Part shown: in pieces, positions 1-16,236 of the stretch
How positions within the stretch are numbered: position 1 is the stretch's first letter
How the letters are laid out: the number at the start of each line of letters is the position of its first letter
DNA from: Oasisia sp. SBJ-2009
Lineage: Eukaryota; Annelida; Polychaeta; Sabellida; Siboglinidae
Assembly: GCA_964017155.1 (NCBI GenBank)
Contig: OZ024865.1
Location: 16,738,377-16,802,376 of the forward strand
Length of the DNA stretch: 64,000 bases
Reading direction: 5' to 3'
Translations under genes and position numbers: made by a program
Notes under the pieces: generated by a model
Databases searched by the model: none
The model's input: the letters and a program-made list of their open reading frames with translations, nothing else
What the model was told of the DNA's origin: nothing

Positions 1-41
<41 letters not shown>

Positions 42-105
42 GGGGAGAGAGACCGACAGAGAGAGGGGGAGAGAGAGAGAGAGGGGGGAGGGAGGGAGAG
101 AGATT
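1..105. repeat. AGAC microsatellite and GA-rich run
   Basis: (AGAC)n fills 1-41, followed by GA-rich sequence to 105. Confidence 0.9.
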
Positions 106-627
106 CTGGGTGAACCAGTGTTGAACTAGGATGACCCACTTGTTGCGGCTGGACATTGTCAGCGCCCCATGGAGACCCTAGACAAAGCGACGAGTCTTCT
201 GTTATCAGTGATCCGATCACACAATAAGCGTCGAGCTTCAGTCCCGGGGTCGGCTGATACCGCCTGGGTGCAGTAGAAAGGTAAATTGACAACTGGGTAG
301 CATTCTGCCTTTGAAATCACATCTGAACCTATATTTGGCTTATTCCTTGCCGCATACCATCGTCTACTTTAGCTGTCATCTTCTACGGCTTGTGCTGGTT
401 GTCTGAATAACGCTGTCACACTGTCACGCTGACGGTCTTCACTGGAGTGTGAACGTCTGCACTAGGTCGGCTCGGAGGTGAAATGCCGTAAGAACGGTCG
501 ACATAGGTGGGATTCGGGTTCACCGGCTGTGATTTTGAAACATTGGCTAGTTCGTTTGCGTCGTTTTATATACGTCTTTGGGGAGAAAACGTTAAAAGTC
601 CCTTTCGTCATTGATTCTCACAGTGGT

Positions 628-3600
<2,973 letters not shown>

Positions 3601-3832
3601 ATGGAGTATGCCATTATTGTATGTCTTTAAGTGTGTTTTTCCCAGCATATGATATGATCTTTAACTTACTGCAATTTTCTAACACATCACAAAAACTGAC
3701 AAAGAGCAGCGTTGAGCAATGGCCGGTGTTGGATGAAATGCGTGGGCACATTGTTGGAGCGGCTTTGTGAACGTAACGCATGAAGCAACGACAACCACAG
3801 AGAACAGTGAAACAATAACAGTGTTTGTTTGC

Positions 3833-3905
<73 letters not shown>

Positions 3906-4124
3906 TTTGTTTGTTTGTTTGTTTGTTTGTATGTGTGTACTGCTTGCTTAGGAATACGCCGCACTCATATAGATACATACACATATTTATGCATATATAC
4001 TGTATCCATGCATATACTCACTCACTCACTCACTCACTCACTCACTCACTCACTCACTCACTCACTCACTCACTCACTCACTCACTCACTCACTCACTCA
4101 CTCACTCACTCACTCACTCACTCA

Positions 4125-4182
<58 letters not shown>
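3833..4182. repeat. GT, GTTT, ACTC and CA microsatellites
   Basis: (GT)n at 3833-3900, (GTTT)n to 3930, (ACTC)n at 4015-4127 and (CA)n to 4181. Confidence 0.95.
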
Positions 4183-4183
<1 letters not shown>

Positions 4184-4189
4184 ACAGCT

Positions 4190-7100
4190 ATTGTATAACT
4201 CGGCGCCATTACATTCCTACATCCCCACTTACGTACCACTTACGTGGTCTGCTACAGGCGGCACTAAGCTGGGGCAGCATTGCTCCAACCCCGACAGTAT
4301 CGAAGTATACTCAACAATACGACTCACTCCTGTATATACTCGTTCTGTGTACACGCTCGTACTGACCAATAGCAAAGCGGATTTAGTATAAATAAATAAC
4401 AATTTCGAAAGATATTCCATCTCGAATGGATATCGTTGAACAGTCAGGCTCCAGACAATATTCTTGGTTGACTATTATCATGTGTCAACTGCTTTGGGCA
4501 ACAGTCAGTGATAAGATGTTGTGTAACACAAAACCCAATGATCAGAAGTGCTTAACACAATTTACCTATTTCATTCTTGCACACTCGCTCGGTCGAATAC
4601 AATTTGTTATTGTGTTTTGAAAACACTCAACTATGCTGCAATGACTACACAAAGACTATTCGTTTATACACACCTACCATTGTCTACACCCAGGCACTAA
4701 TGTATGCAACTGGTGTTCATGCAACTGGGTGAACTAGAACAAGGCAGGCTGAACGAAATTGTTGCAGTTTTACAATGGCAGCAAGGGGGTTATAGGTGGA
4801 TTTTCTTGACTGAACATGCAATTCTGTGACCTCACCCTAATCGAGCCTCGTAGACATGACCAGGTCTCTGATTTACATTACGGCGCCGTTCATAAATAAC
4901 ACGCGTGAAGCTATGGCGTGTCCACTTAAGTATGCATTGGTTGTACGACATTCCACATGTTTAGCGAAGCCAGTGCAGTACGTTTATAAAGACCAAATAC
5001 TGGGTATCGTTGGTGTGTCCCATAATTAGGCTTGTTAGTGAAGCCATTGGTTTGAACGACTTCTGCTATGTTCGCTATATACATTGGCGCCTGGTCGCAT
5101 TTCGTTGTGACAATGTTGCGGTTAAATTAATTGCGATACAAACGCTACAGGGTCCTTTGAACGTAGCCACAGGGGTCCACAGTATGGCTAATGTTGGACC
5201 ATTCAGACCGTAGTTAGTGAACGTAGTAAACCCGTGGCCATTAAATGGAGGGTGTCTGCTTCTCTGCCCATACTTGGCCGGCAGTAATATTTAACAGGAA
5301 GTCTGCTGTCTAGTACGTGATAAATTTAAATATCAAAGGGTGTTGCGATTAACTCTGCTCGCCTCGGTATTAATGCCAATAAAATTTGCTTTGAAACTGG
5401 TTGTTTTGTTTATTATTTGAACGTATTGCAGGAGGAATCTTTCAAATTGACAACATTGTTTAGAGTTTTATAAAGTAGCCAAACACAAATTGGCAGACAA
5501 TAAGCCTTTAACATAGTCATAGGAATGGAATGTAACATTAAATGAAAACATAATACCTACAAGCTTGTGCCCTCGCTTTAACAAGTCAGGTTTGCTCTGC
5601 CCACGACAACACCAGATGTAAACAACAGAAGGAAGTGACGCGATATCGAAGATCTACTCTCGGCTCAACGCGTTTAGGGATATGGTCTTTAAGGAAAAGT
5701 ATCAACCTGGTTAAGCCAGTGGTGTTGTGTTACACAGTCGGACTCTCGATCGAGATATGGCAGGTTTGAATCTACATTGGGGTTCCAAATATTGGTCAAG
5801 TTTGTTCAATCCACGTTGCTCCAGTTCATTAATCTGTTTGACCAGGTATATGTGTTGTGTGTAGGAATACTGTTTTGGGCAGTAATTGCATCGTGGCTTA
5901 GTACGTCCTAGATATGTCGATATGATCTTCGTTGAACAAGTCTGCCAGTGGATAAACGGGAAAATATTGAGCTGGCTCGAGAACTGGAAAATGTTCTTTA
6001 TCAAACCTAATCTTAAAGAACTAAACTGGTTGACCTTGGTGTCAAACTGCATTCCGTCACTTACTCTACGTGTACATATGGTGGGTTACAGGAACAACAC
6101 CAAATGGCCACAGTCCAGGCTGAGCGATAAATGGACGTCATAGCATTAAACGGTGGCTTTCTGAAACGGCGACCAAAATGTACAGTTAGCGACCAGCCAC
6201 TGCTACGTCCAGTTCAATGTGGGTGATTTCAGTGGTGAATTCCATTCGCCTACGGCTACGAGAACACACACAGACACAGACATTCGTCCCACGGCCGTCT
6301 TTCTCACCTGTCTCGTCATGTTGCTACGGATGGTTCGAGTCGCGCTCGCCGAAACCTGTAACCAGTCGCTGAATCTCCCGGTTGATTATCCCAACTGTGA
6401 GAGCCGAAAATCGTCGAAATCCGAATGCCGGGCGAACCCCCTGCTTTCCGGTGGGTGGAGAGCTTAGGTCCGGGGCAGAGGAAACCGCCAGGCGTGTCAC
6501 AGCCGGCAACACAATACAGAGTACTTCTATACGCCAATCGGAATATGAATGGGCAACATACCCGCTATACCGGTCTAATAATAATGGCTGCAGCGACGTC
6601 ACGCGTGAGACTTCACGCTTGAGTGAATGACCTCATTTCAGCGCGCGGCCACGCCTGACGGCAGCGTTCGAGTCAGGTTTGGTTGCCATTGGAAACGGAG
6701 CATCTACTCTAAACGAAGCGGCGTTTTCGTGTATTGATCGAAGACGTTAGTCCTTGCGTGGACTTACGGTTGGAAATTGTGATTGGTCGCGCATTATTCA
6801 TTGATAAGCGCGTTGTGTTCTGATGATGCCAAGTGATGATGAAGCGCAGATGAATTGTCATTATATACAAACATCAAAATGTTGTTGTGTCCCTACTCCC
6901 TAGAGGTTTATGTTATGCAAAAATAAATTTTACAGACGAGGGAACGTTTTTACTTTTTGCATAATATCTACCGTAAACTTAGTTTGTTTGGTTGCTGAAA
7001 ACGAGACGTTTTCATAAATCAAATTTTATATAAAAACACACAAATCACACAAGTGAGCCAGCTGGTTCACTCTTTCGTGTTAGACTTACTTTGTTTAGTA

Positions 7101-8584
7101 GTTCACACAAGTGACAGGTCAAACCGTGAAGTTTTTATAAAGTAATGTTTTTAAAGAAACATAGTTTTTAGTCTGCGAGTATATTTAACTACATTTTACT
7201 AATGTATGTCCGATAGATTTCGTTTAAAGATTAATTTGAACTGGAAGGCTCATTGTCTAAATAATGTTGTATTACAGTAAGAAGTAGTGGCTGTACTCTT
7301 TCTCAATTCCCCACCCATCCTTGATCGCAACACTTATATTACTCATGTATGTCCTGTTATCATCAGTACTGAGTGGAGTTTACGGTGTCCTGTTGTGTTG
7401 TCGTCTGAGCAACAATAACCCGCCGTAACCAAGACAATGATGGCGACCGGTCGCTGGAGAGGCTTACAAACCTGTGACCATAAAACGGCAATATTAACTA
7501 AGGCAGAAAACATAAAATAGCAAGGTATGAAAAGACACAAAGGATACGGTAATATTATGAATGTCATAACTTATAGTGCCATGAACTGAAAACACAATCA
7601 CATCATCTTTGGGACAGATAAATCAATAAGAAAGATCGACCATTAACAATATATACAACATGCAGTATTTGTAGGCCCTATAATCAGAAAGTGGACGTTT
7701 TACGTGTGTGCGTGTGCGTGTGCGTGTGCGTGTGCAAAAGAATACAAAATCAAATAAATACACCCTGTCGACTAACAACATGGTCCGTAAAGAGCGCACC
7801 AAAGCTGCAGCTACATTCTAGAAACAACCGTGTGGTTTGTTGGGCCATGATCGCCATTGCCTGTGGCTAGACAAGTACAAGAGGAATGTGTATCGGGCGG
7901 ACATAAATTGCTGTTCTACTTTATCAGACACTTATTATCATCACGCAGGTTTTGATAAAAAGAAATTGTTTGATCGATTTAGTGGTTCCATCTTATAAGT
8001 TTATAATGTCTTATTTATTACTTTTCAAACTACATATAATTATAGGTATGCGCAGCTATATGACGTACCGCGTCAATGACTCGTTTACATTGGGCTGTGA
8101 TTTTTAGGTGTCCAACTGGAACTGTCAACAATTAATTCTTCTTCTTTCTTATCTCTTTGTGTGCAATGTTGTGTGCTCATATCTGAAATAATCTCTTATT
8201 GGGCTTCATATAATAATTCTTCCGTTAGTGTTGCACTGGACAATGGTGACTTTTACAACATCGACTTTTCCTATCTCACTGAGATTCTCACTGGGTTATT
8301 ATCGTCCGCCAGTCCGTACATTTTACATATATAACATTTATTTAGTTACACACGCAGTCGCACACGCGCACACACGCACACACGCACATGCACGCCCGCA
8401 CTCATCGGTGTCCTAATAATGATATGGCAGCGTGTACCAATCAATACCTTTCAAATCAAAGGTCTTGTTTCTAAAAATTACCAAGCCATAACAAACAATC
8501 AGTACTGATTGTGTACGTTTTCAATTTAAATTCTGTTGAGCATCTATATGTGCACAATACGAAGTCAACCACATTTACTGTACC
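4190..8584. other. Gene-free region
   Basis: No supported coding frame or RNA gene. 6180-6760 is moderately CpG-rich, with short overlapping frames in both directions and no recognisable protein. A GTGTGC microsatellite lies at 7706-7734. Confidence 0.5.
5703..5870 (+). mobile_element. Degraded family A-like SINE fragment
   Basis: It contains ggactctcgatcgagatatg, a B-box-like ggtttgaatc and ttgctccagttcatt in the same order as family A. The 3' part is lost or unrecognisable. Confidence 0.4.
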
Positions 8585-8935
8585 GCAGGCATATCGCGAC
8601 GCTTCCATAAATAGCGCACGTAACAACCGGTTTGCCGCAGCGACGGCGGCGGCCGCGGCGGCTGTCGGTGTAGGCGTCATACGCGGCCGCCAATCTAGGT
8701 CAGTCCGGTCACGCGTGACTGCAACTCACCGACAGGCACTCCGCCCATACAACTCGCTGGCGGACGTACTCAGCCATTCGGCCACCCGGCTATATGCGTG
8801 ACTTTTCGTTGCTGACTCCGCACGTTAACTCCCGTATCTGGTAGCGATACCGACCGGTGGAATGGAATAAACATTGGCGACTGCATCGGTGTTCCCAGCG
8901 TCGTTTCGCCGTCGATACTCAGTGAGGTGAGTGAT
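8585..8935 (+). promoter_or_regulatory. CpG-rich island, possible promoter or 5' non-coding exon
   Basis: This is the most CpG-dense patch between the retrotransposon and the window start, with gcggcggccgcggcg at 8647 and many CG dinucleotides up to 8920 in otherwise AT-rich DNA. It ends with cagtgag/gtgagt (GT at 8929), a good 5' splice donor on the plus strand, so it could be the missing 5' exon of the receptor about 11 kb upstream. It could equally serve another gene. Confidence 0.3.
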
Positions 8936-11900
8936 GAGTATATGCAGCCTGTGTCTGTGGTAGGCTATGTGTGTCGTTGGGCTGACATACCGGCGTTAAG
9001 GTGGCCTGGAGACACAGGCAGCTGGTGCTACACATGGCCAGGTGAACATGAAAACTGCGATTCATGGATTAATTAACACGCTGTGTAGTTCAGATGACAT
9101 TTGTACTACGACAGATTAAGCCATCGATCGATTGTACGTCAGGTTCCACGTAAATGCACATTGCTGCAGCATGATAAGGACAGACGCATAAATGCAAGGC
9201 AGCGCTACTACAAGAGCCTGGTCACAAACATGCATATATTTGCCGACGATCACCCATAAAAGCCCACGGTGTAGCCTCGGGAAATGGCACCCCGCTGACC
9301 TGTCGTACAACTGGTTTGGTGTGTCTAGCAAACTGTACCATGTACTGATTGTTGTGTCTGATCTCCTTGCAACGCACATGTAGCATTACGTAATCCCTAT
9401 GCATGTCAGAGACATAAGTTCACCAAACAACATTGATTATGTTGACATTGCTTAGTTTATTCCGCTGTGTTTAGCTATAAATAACATTACACATGACATA
9501 TTAGATGAACGAGTGAATGAACGAGTGAATTATGAGTACGTGAATGAGTGGATGGATGGACGAACGAACGAACGAACGAACGAACGAACGAACGAACGAA
9601 CGAACGAACGAACGAACGAACGAACGAACGAACGAACGAACGAACGAACGAACGAACGAACGAACGAACGAACGAACGAACGAACGAACGAACGAACGAA
9701 CGAACGAACGAATGGACACATTATTCATAAATAATAACAACAACAAAGATATATGCGCAATACATGCACAGTGTGATGTGCTGCTGCTGCCGCAAATAAC
9801 ATCATAATTATAATACGAATCAAATTAAATATAAACTACAAGATAATATACACAATGCATACACACACGTGTTCACGTAGTGTTTGTGTAATTAAGGTAA
9901 CAGTCGCAATTCAGTTTTAACCGTGACACCGGGGTATACCATCACAAAAACTTATATGTTTTTGTGTGATACTGATGGACTTGGTAACTGAGTTATTTCA
10001 GTTGCTAAACCGTTCCACATGTTATATACCCCTGACAGTCAGTGACAGTAGCCCGAGAGTGATGTTTGTTTTCTTAAACACAACGCAGTTTGCATTGTCT
10101 GGTACGATGCATACGTAGCTAACTAACTATCGATATGTTTCCTTAGTTTGGATTACATCAACGGACAAGATAAAGCAATTGAACCATCACAAATAATACA
10201 ATTTGAATACGTTATTCAGGGTGACAGTATTGACTATAAAACGCGACAGCATTAGGCCCTGATGGGATTAGTTTAAAAAATGATGGTAATATATTCAAAA
10301 GTTAATATGGTATAGTACATAATTTGATACGTTATAACACAAATAACACGAAATTCTACATTTCGAAGGTAACCCAAGTGATGTAATCAGTCACATAAAT
10401 GCTTAGATAACTTACAACTGTGTTATCGTTTCACCGTATTTCAATCTACTATATCTCAAATTTATACCCGCTAATTGAGATAACAATTATTATGTAGGTA
10501 ATTTGTTGACGTTTTAGTAAACATTGCTGCCATTGTTGCTTCGAACTATTCGGAAGGCAGCTTTCTTGGTCAGTGTAACTTGGTCCGATTAGATCGTATC
10601 AACGATAACGTAATATGAATGGTCACTTAGTCGAGAAACTAGACACCGGTTGTAGGCGTGACGTGTACAAATAGTAGCATGCTACAATAGCGGGATTTGT
10701 GGATCAACACTCGTACGCTTCAGTGCATCCAATGGTGTGAATAGGCCGGGCAAAGCCGGGGCAGTTGTAACATGTTGTTACCAATATGCCCCTGCAACAT
10801 ACGTGTTTACAAATTACTAGTTGAAAGTTTCGTGGGGGCTATATTCACGACGCAAACTTTTTGGGGTTATTAAACGCAATGTGGCAAGCAATCCATCTTC
10901 AACATAACAGCTTGTTTCAAGAACACCGTATTAACACAATGAAGAAGATTAATACGGTTTATGTAACCAACTCGATCACCAAGTGCAATAGTAGCAGCAG
11001 GTAAGATTTCAATGGCAACACCCCTTCGTCGGCTTATGGATATTATAAATTCACCCAGTATGTCATACTATAGTTGCATGGTTGTATTACTAGTTTAACG
11101 CCCTTTTGGTGGTACTGTTATCTACGCTGTGGTGTAAGACATAATAATTATTATATCAACGGCTTCACCCCCGAAATATGTTCTATATAGCGAACCGCGA
11201 TGTGTTTGTGAAAATTAAATTACTCGAATCAAACATTGTGTTTACTAATATAATTATTATAGGCATATAGCGGAACATGTTTGAGCAGTCAAAGCGTAAA
11301 CAATGTTAATGGATATACATTACAACTAGATTTGACAAGAACACGATGTAATTTGTTAGCTCTAAGACTCGTCCTTGGTTATCGTGTATATCTACAGCGG
11401 CCATACCCGCATTGATATGGTATAGGTATGAAAAAAGGCGAAACAATATAGCAGTTGCAATCGAAAACAATAGTATAACGCTATATTGTGTCCGTCAAAA
11501 AAAGAAACAAGAAACAATTGTGGTAATTGGCGGTTGTCATTGTGGTTGTATGGACGTGTATGAAAGAGTTTATGCTCGCCTCGAAAAACCATATTTGAAC
11601 CAACGATTAGGCTGTTCGTTTTGTCAGATCCGCCAAAACTCGTATGTGCAATGTTTGACAATACCTTCATTGTGTAGTCAGATTGGCTCAAAACAAACAG
11701 GATGACTAAAGGTAAAAAGAGCGTGAAGCGAAATGTTGAAATGACAAATGCGAACGGGCTAGAAAGAAATACGATTGGAGAAGATGGAGAAGAAAGACAA
11801 AGAGCTGAAGTAAGCTTACACGAGGCAGAAGAAGCTGCCAAGTGGCATGGAACCCACCACGCAAGAGAAAATAGAAGAAAACAACGTTTACAAACTTACT

Positions 11901-12170
11901 TATCATTTTTACTAACTGTCGTATTAACTCACTCATCCACGGTCCCACACCCACTCAGTTATGTGAGGCCCCATGTTACGCATTTTTATTTTACAGCAGG
12001 TCCGGGTTGTTATGGCATTCCACATATTTTCCGTACTGACTAATATGTTCGCCAATACGTTCGCTCAACGATCTGTCAAAGGGTTCAGAGTGGGCGACAT
12101 CTTTTCCGATGTCTGAGGGATTCCACAATTATGACTCGTTCCCGACTGCTTTGCTTTACCACTGCACGTG
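8936..12170. other. Gene-free region
   Basis: AT-rich sequence without supported coding frames, apart from the GAAC repeat at 9557-9711. The open frames at 11392-12043 are lysine/glutamate-rich or phenylalanine-rich on opposite strands and show no family motif. Confidence 0.5.
9557..9711. repeat. GAAC tetranucleotide microsatellite
   Basis: About 38 uninterrupted GAAC/CGAA units, flanked by degenerate GAATGAGT-like units at 9505-9556. Confidence 0.95.
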
Positions 12171-12171
12171 A

Positions 12172-12455
12172 TATGATGCGATGCGATGCGATGCGATGCG
12201 ATGCGATGCGATGCGATGCGATGCGATGCGATGCGATGCGATGCGATGCGATGCGATGCGATGCGATGCGATGCGATGCGACGCGACGCGACGCGACGCG
12301 ATGCGATGCGACGCGACGCGACGCGACGCGACGCGACGCGACGCGACGCGACGCGACGCGACGCGACGCGACGCGACGCGACGCGACGCGACGCGACGCG
12401 ACGCGACGCGACGCGACGCGGCGCGGCGCGGCACGGTACGGTACGGTACGGTACG
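12172..12455. repeat. Pentanucleotide satellite with stepwise unit change
   Basis: Units run GATGC (12175-12280), then GACGC (to 12418 with two GATGC reversals), then GGCGC, GGCAC and GGTAC. The pentamer phase is preserved throughout. Confidence 0.95.
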
Positions 12456-13470
12456 ATATGATATATGTCAGGCCAAGATAACGTTACTTAAACGGCGAAG
12501 GAGAGTCTTACAGTTCCTTGTTGGTGATGTGTTGAGGATTTTGCGAAGTATGCGAATACAGGAATACATGGCTTGACTTAAACAGCATCACCAAGTTTAT
12601 TTATTTGATTTCATTACTTGCTATTTTCGAAAGAATACCGATCAGCTAGTTATTCAATGCACTGCAAGTCTATATTTACTTCCCTACGGGCGGCATTCTC
12701 TGAATGATTCTAACTTAGCCGCTGTGTTCATAGATTGGTTAGTTGTTCTGTTTCCCAGCTTATGACACCTTCCAATATTTTTCTATGTATATTAGGAACA
12801 GTAATACATATATTACGACGGCCAAGTAATGGAATCAAGAGACAATTTGCTCATGCCAAATGAGCTTTCTAGAACACGACAAGTAACTTAAATGAACGTT
12901 CATCATTTGAAGTGAGAACATGGTCCTCCACGAAGCACATAGTGCATGTTGGGTTTTAATAGTTGCCTTCATCCTCCGAGATGCAGCAATAATTGATATG
13001 GCATTGTAACAGTGTTTGGCATATCGTAGACTCTCATCTACTAGATTATTTAGGCATAACATATCCTTTGGGAACCCTTACAAAAGACATTTATTAAGTC
13101 ATGCTTAGCAGGGACGTTTACCATGGCTAAGGTAACCAACTAATTAGTAAACTTGTTTTCATGCCTGGCCTACCAGTCTTGTAATGTTCGCTCTTTCAGT
13201 GAATGTGTGGTTCTTTACCACTAGTTACACGAGTTACCTTTTTAATTAAACATAGTTAGATTGATGCATACAAACACAGATAATAAATGTCTAAACACAA
13301 CTACCCACTGCGTGGTGTACGTTTTCACCTTCCAGATCGTTAATTCATTGTATGTGAACACGCACATGCGCGCACATACACACGCAGAGAGAGAAAGATA
13401 GAGAGAGAAAATGTCTTTTAAAAATGTATTATATGTGTTTGTTTGTATCTGTGTATCAAAGACAAAGATG
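12456..13470. other. Gene-free region
   Basis: No supported feature; a short GA-rich run occurs at 13385-13410 before the retrotransposon. Confidence 0.5.
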
Positions 13471-13471
13471 A

Positions 13472-16236
13472 CAACTACTGACAATTGGACAATGGAACGT
13501 CAGGACTCTCCTCGACCGAGAAGGAGCTAACCGACCAGAAAGACGTACGGCACTAGTAGCAATGGAACTTGCCAAATACAACATCGACATCGCCGCCCTA
13601 TGTGAAACAAGGTTCTCAGAGTCTGGTAGTCTCAACGACTTGGAATACTCTTTCTTCTGGAGTGGCAAACCCGAAGGAGAAAGAAGGGAGGCCGGAGTGG
13701 GCTTTGCTATCAAAAAGGATATCGTCACAAAGTTGACAGAAATGCCACGGCCAGTAAGTGACAGAATCATGACGATGAGACTACCTCTGAGCAAGGACAA
13801 CTTTGCCACAATTATCAGCGTGTATGCTCCGACAATGACAAACCCAGACGAAAACAAGGAGGCCTTCTACAACCAGCTGGCAAGTGTGCTCAGTGGCATC
13901 CCTCGTACAGATAAGCTACTGCTGATAGGAGACTTCAATGCGAGGATAGGAAGAGACAGTGACAAGTGGCCCTTGCACAGCAGGCAAGGAACAAGTAAGC
14001 CGACCAAGCTCAACACAGCAAAACTACGTACCACCAGCCATAGGGAGAGTTTTGAGCAGGAGATGGACAGTGCTCTCGCCCAATGGGAGGAGAAGGAAAA
14101 CTCAACACCGTATGAGAAATGGGCAGCTCTGCAGCAGGTCGTGTACAACACGGCCAAGATATATCTTGGCAAGCCAGACCGAAAACACCAGGACTGGTTC
14201 GACCCCAACGACCAGGAGCTACAAACTCTTATGAGCAGAAGAGACCAAGCCCACCAGAGAGTGTTGCAAACCAGGAGCACTAGATCCACCACTGCAGCAT
14301 ATAAAGACGCCTGCAGACTGCTACAAAAACACACCCGTGCACTGAAGTCAGACTGGTGGGAAAGGAAGGCAGTGGAGCTGCAGAGAGCTGCTGACAGTAA
14401 GAACATGAAGGGCTTCTACAATGGACTGAAGGAAGTGTGGGGACCCAAAAAGAAGGGACCTGTTCAACTGAAATCAGCAGATGGAATGGAGACCCTCTCT
14501 GACAGCAACAGAGTTGTGGCAAGATGGAGTGAACACTTCCAGAAGCTATTCAACGTCCCTGGAGACATAGATCACGAAGCTTTGGACAACATCCCGCAGC
14601 GCATTATCAAGACAAGCCTAGATGAGATTCCAACTATAGACGAGATGGCTAAAGCAATCGCCGGCCTGAAAGATGGCAAAGCACCTGGAGGAGATGGAAT
14701 TCCTGCAGAAGTATGGAAGCACGGAAGAGACAATATGTTCAGCAGACTGCACCAAATAATCACCAATGCCTGGGAGGTGGGTTCCGTACCACAAACATGG
14801 AAGGATGCCAGCATTGTAACCATATACAAGAAAGGTGATCAAACAGACTGTGGGAACTATAGAGGAATCTCTCTTCTTTCCACAGCAGGCAAGATCTTCG
14901 CCAGGATCCTACTCAACAGACTATCTACCCACATAACACCAGAGGTAGTTCCAGAGACACAATGTGGCTTCAGAGGTAACCGGAGCACCATGGATATGAT
15001 ATTTTGTCTCCGACAACTACAAGAAAAGTGCATTGAGCAGGACCGACCACTGTACATGGTATTTGTCGACTTCAGTAAGGCGTTCGATACAGTTGGGAGG
15101 ACCGGGCTATGGCAGCTACTGAGGAAGTATGGATGCCCAGAGAAGTTCACAACAATGATCGAGGCACTACATACCGGAATGATGGCGAATGTTAGTGTTG
15201 GAGGGGAAGTCTCGGAATCGTCCAGTGTCACAAATGGGGTCAAGCAAGGATGTGTACTGGCCCCCACGCTGTTCTCCATCTTCCTATCAGCAATGCTCGA
15301 TGATGCTTTCCGAGACATGGGGGATGGCGTCTACATACAGTCCAGACAGAGCGCTGACCTATTCAACGTCGCACACTTCAGAGCGAAGACCAAGACTACT
15401 CGGATACTGATGAGAGAGCTGCTATTCGCAGATGACAGTGCACTGGTTGCACACTCTGCTGAAGAGATGCAGAATATAGTGGATGCTTTCTCCAATGCGT
15501 CAAAGAAGTTTGGCCTGAAGATTAACATCAAGAAGACGGAGGTGCTGTACCAACCCAACTCTACAAGAACCCGAGAGGAGGATATCATGGTTGATGGAAA
15601 CAAGTTGAACTCTGTTCTGGAATTCACCTACCTCGGAAGCACTATATCAAGTGATGGATGCATTGACGATGAAATACAGAGGAGGATGGCCAAGGCTAGT
15701 GCATCTTTCGGCCGACTACGCCAGAGACTCTGGAACAACCACCATGTGTCCATGTGGGTTAAAGGCAAGATTTACCGTGCAATCGTGCTGTCCACCCTCC
15801 TATACGGAGCTGAGGCCTGGACAGTGTACAGACGACAGGTGAAAAAGCTGCATGCCTTCATGATGCGACATCTGCGATTGATCATGAGGATAACCTGGAT
15901 GGACAAAGTGACAAACAAGGAAATACTCGAACGGACAGGGCTGCCATCTATGGAAGATCTTCTGATCAGAAAGAATCTCCGGTGGACTGGACACCTCATG
16001 AGGATGTCACCAGACAGGCTACCAAAGCAGGTTTTCTACTCCAACTGTCTTCTGGTCAGAGAAAGAGAGGGCGCCCTCGTCTCCGGTTCAAGGATACCAT
16101 CAAGAGAAGCCTGAAGCTGAGAGACATAAAGATCGACTCCTGGACATCACTCTCACAGCAGAGAGATAAATGGAGAGCAACAGTCAAATGATGGAATCAG
16201 TCTTTGTCGCTTCGCGACCGACAGCATGATGATGAT
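13472..16236 (+). mobile_element. Non-LTR retrotransposon (RTE-like LINE), damaged
   Basis: The frame is open from 13472 (TIGQWNVRTLLDREG, an APE-endonuclease start; internal ATG at 13562) to 16114. Endonuclease motifs WNVRTL, ALCETR and IGDFNARIG are present. After DSDKWP the frame jumps to RQGTSKPTKLN, so the C-terminal endonuclease part with the catalytic SDH is missing (internal in-frame deletion). The reverse transcriptase is complete: GNYRGISLLS, FVDFSKAFDTV, GVKQGCVLAP and the FADD active site. Near 16050 a frameshift separates LPKQVFYS from the real C-terminus, GQRKRGRPRLRFKD and DKWRATVK, which ends at 16191. A short ATGATGATG tail follows. The clade is uncertain. The element is probably immobile. 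Confidence 0.9.
13562..16114 (+). pseudogene. Retrotransposon ORF2-like endonuclease/reverse transcriptase, defective
   Basis: 850-codon open frame of the element above. The polymerase core is intact, but the endonuclease lacks its second half and the last 23 or so codons (REREGALVSGS) are out of frame relative to the conserved C-terminus. The correct C-terminal frame is at about 16048-16191. Confidence 0.85.

Noticed and set aside
8511..8801. Alanine-rich frame in the CpG island
   Set aside because: Composition-driven; no family motif or splice support. Kept only as a possible non-coding 5' exon.
12131..12576. MRCDATRRD-type coding frames
   Set aside because: Artefact of the GATGC/GACGC pentamer satellite.
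13867..14406. Minus-strand 179-codon frame inside the retrotransposon
   Set aside because: Shadow of the reverse-transcriptase frame; no motifs of its own.
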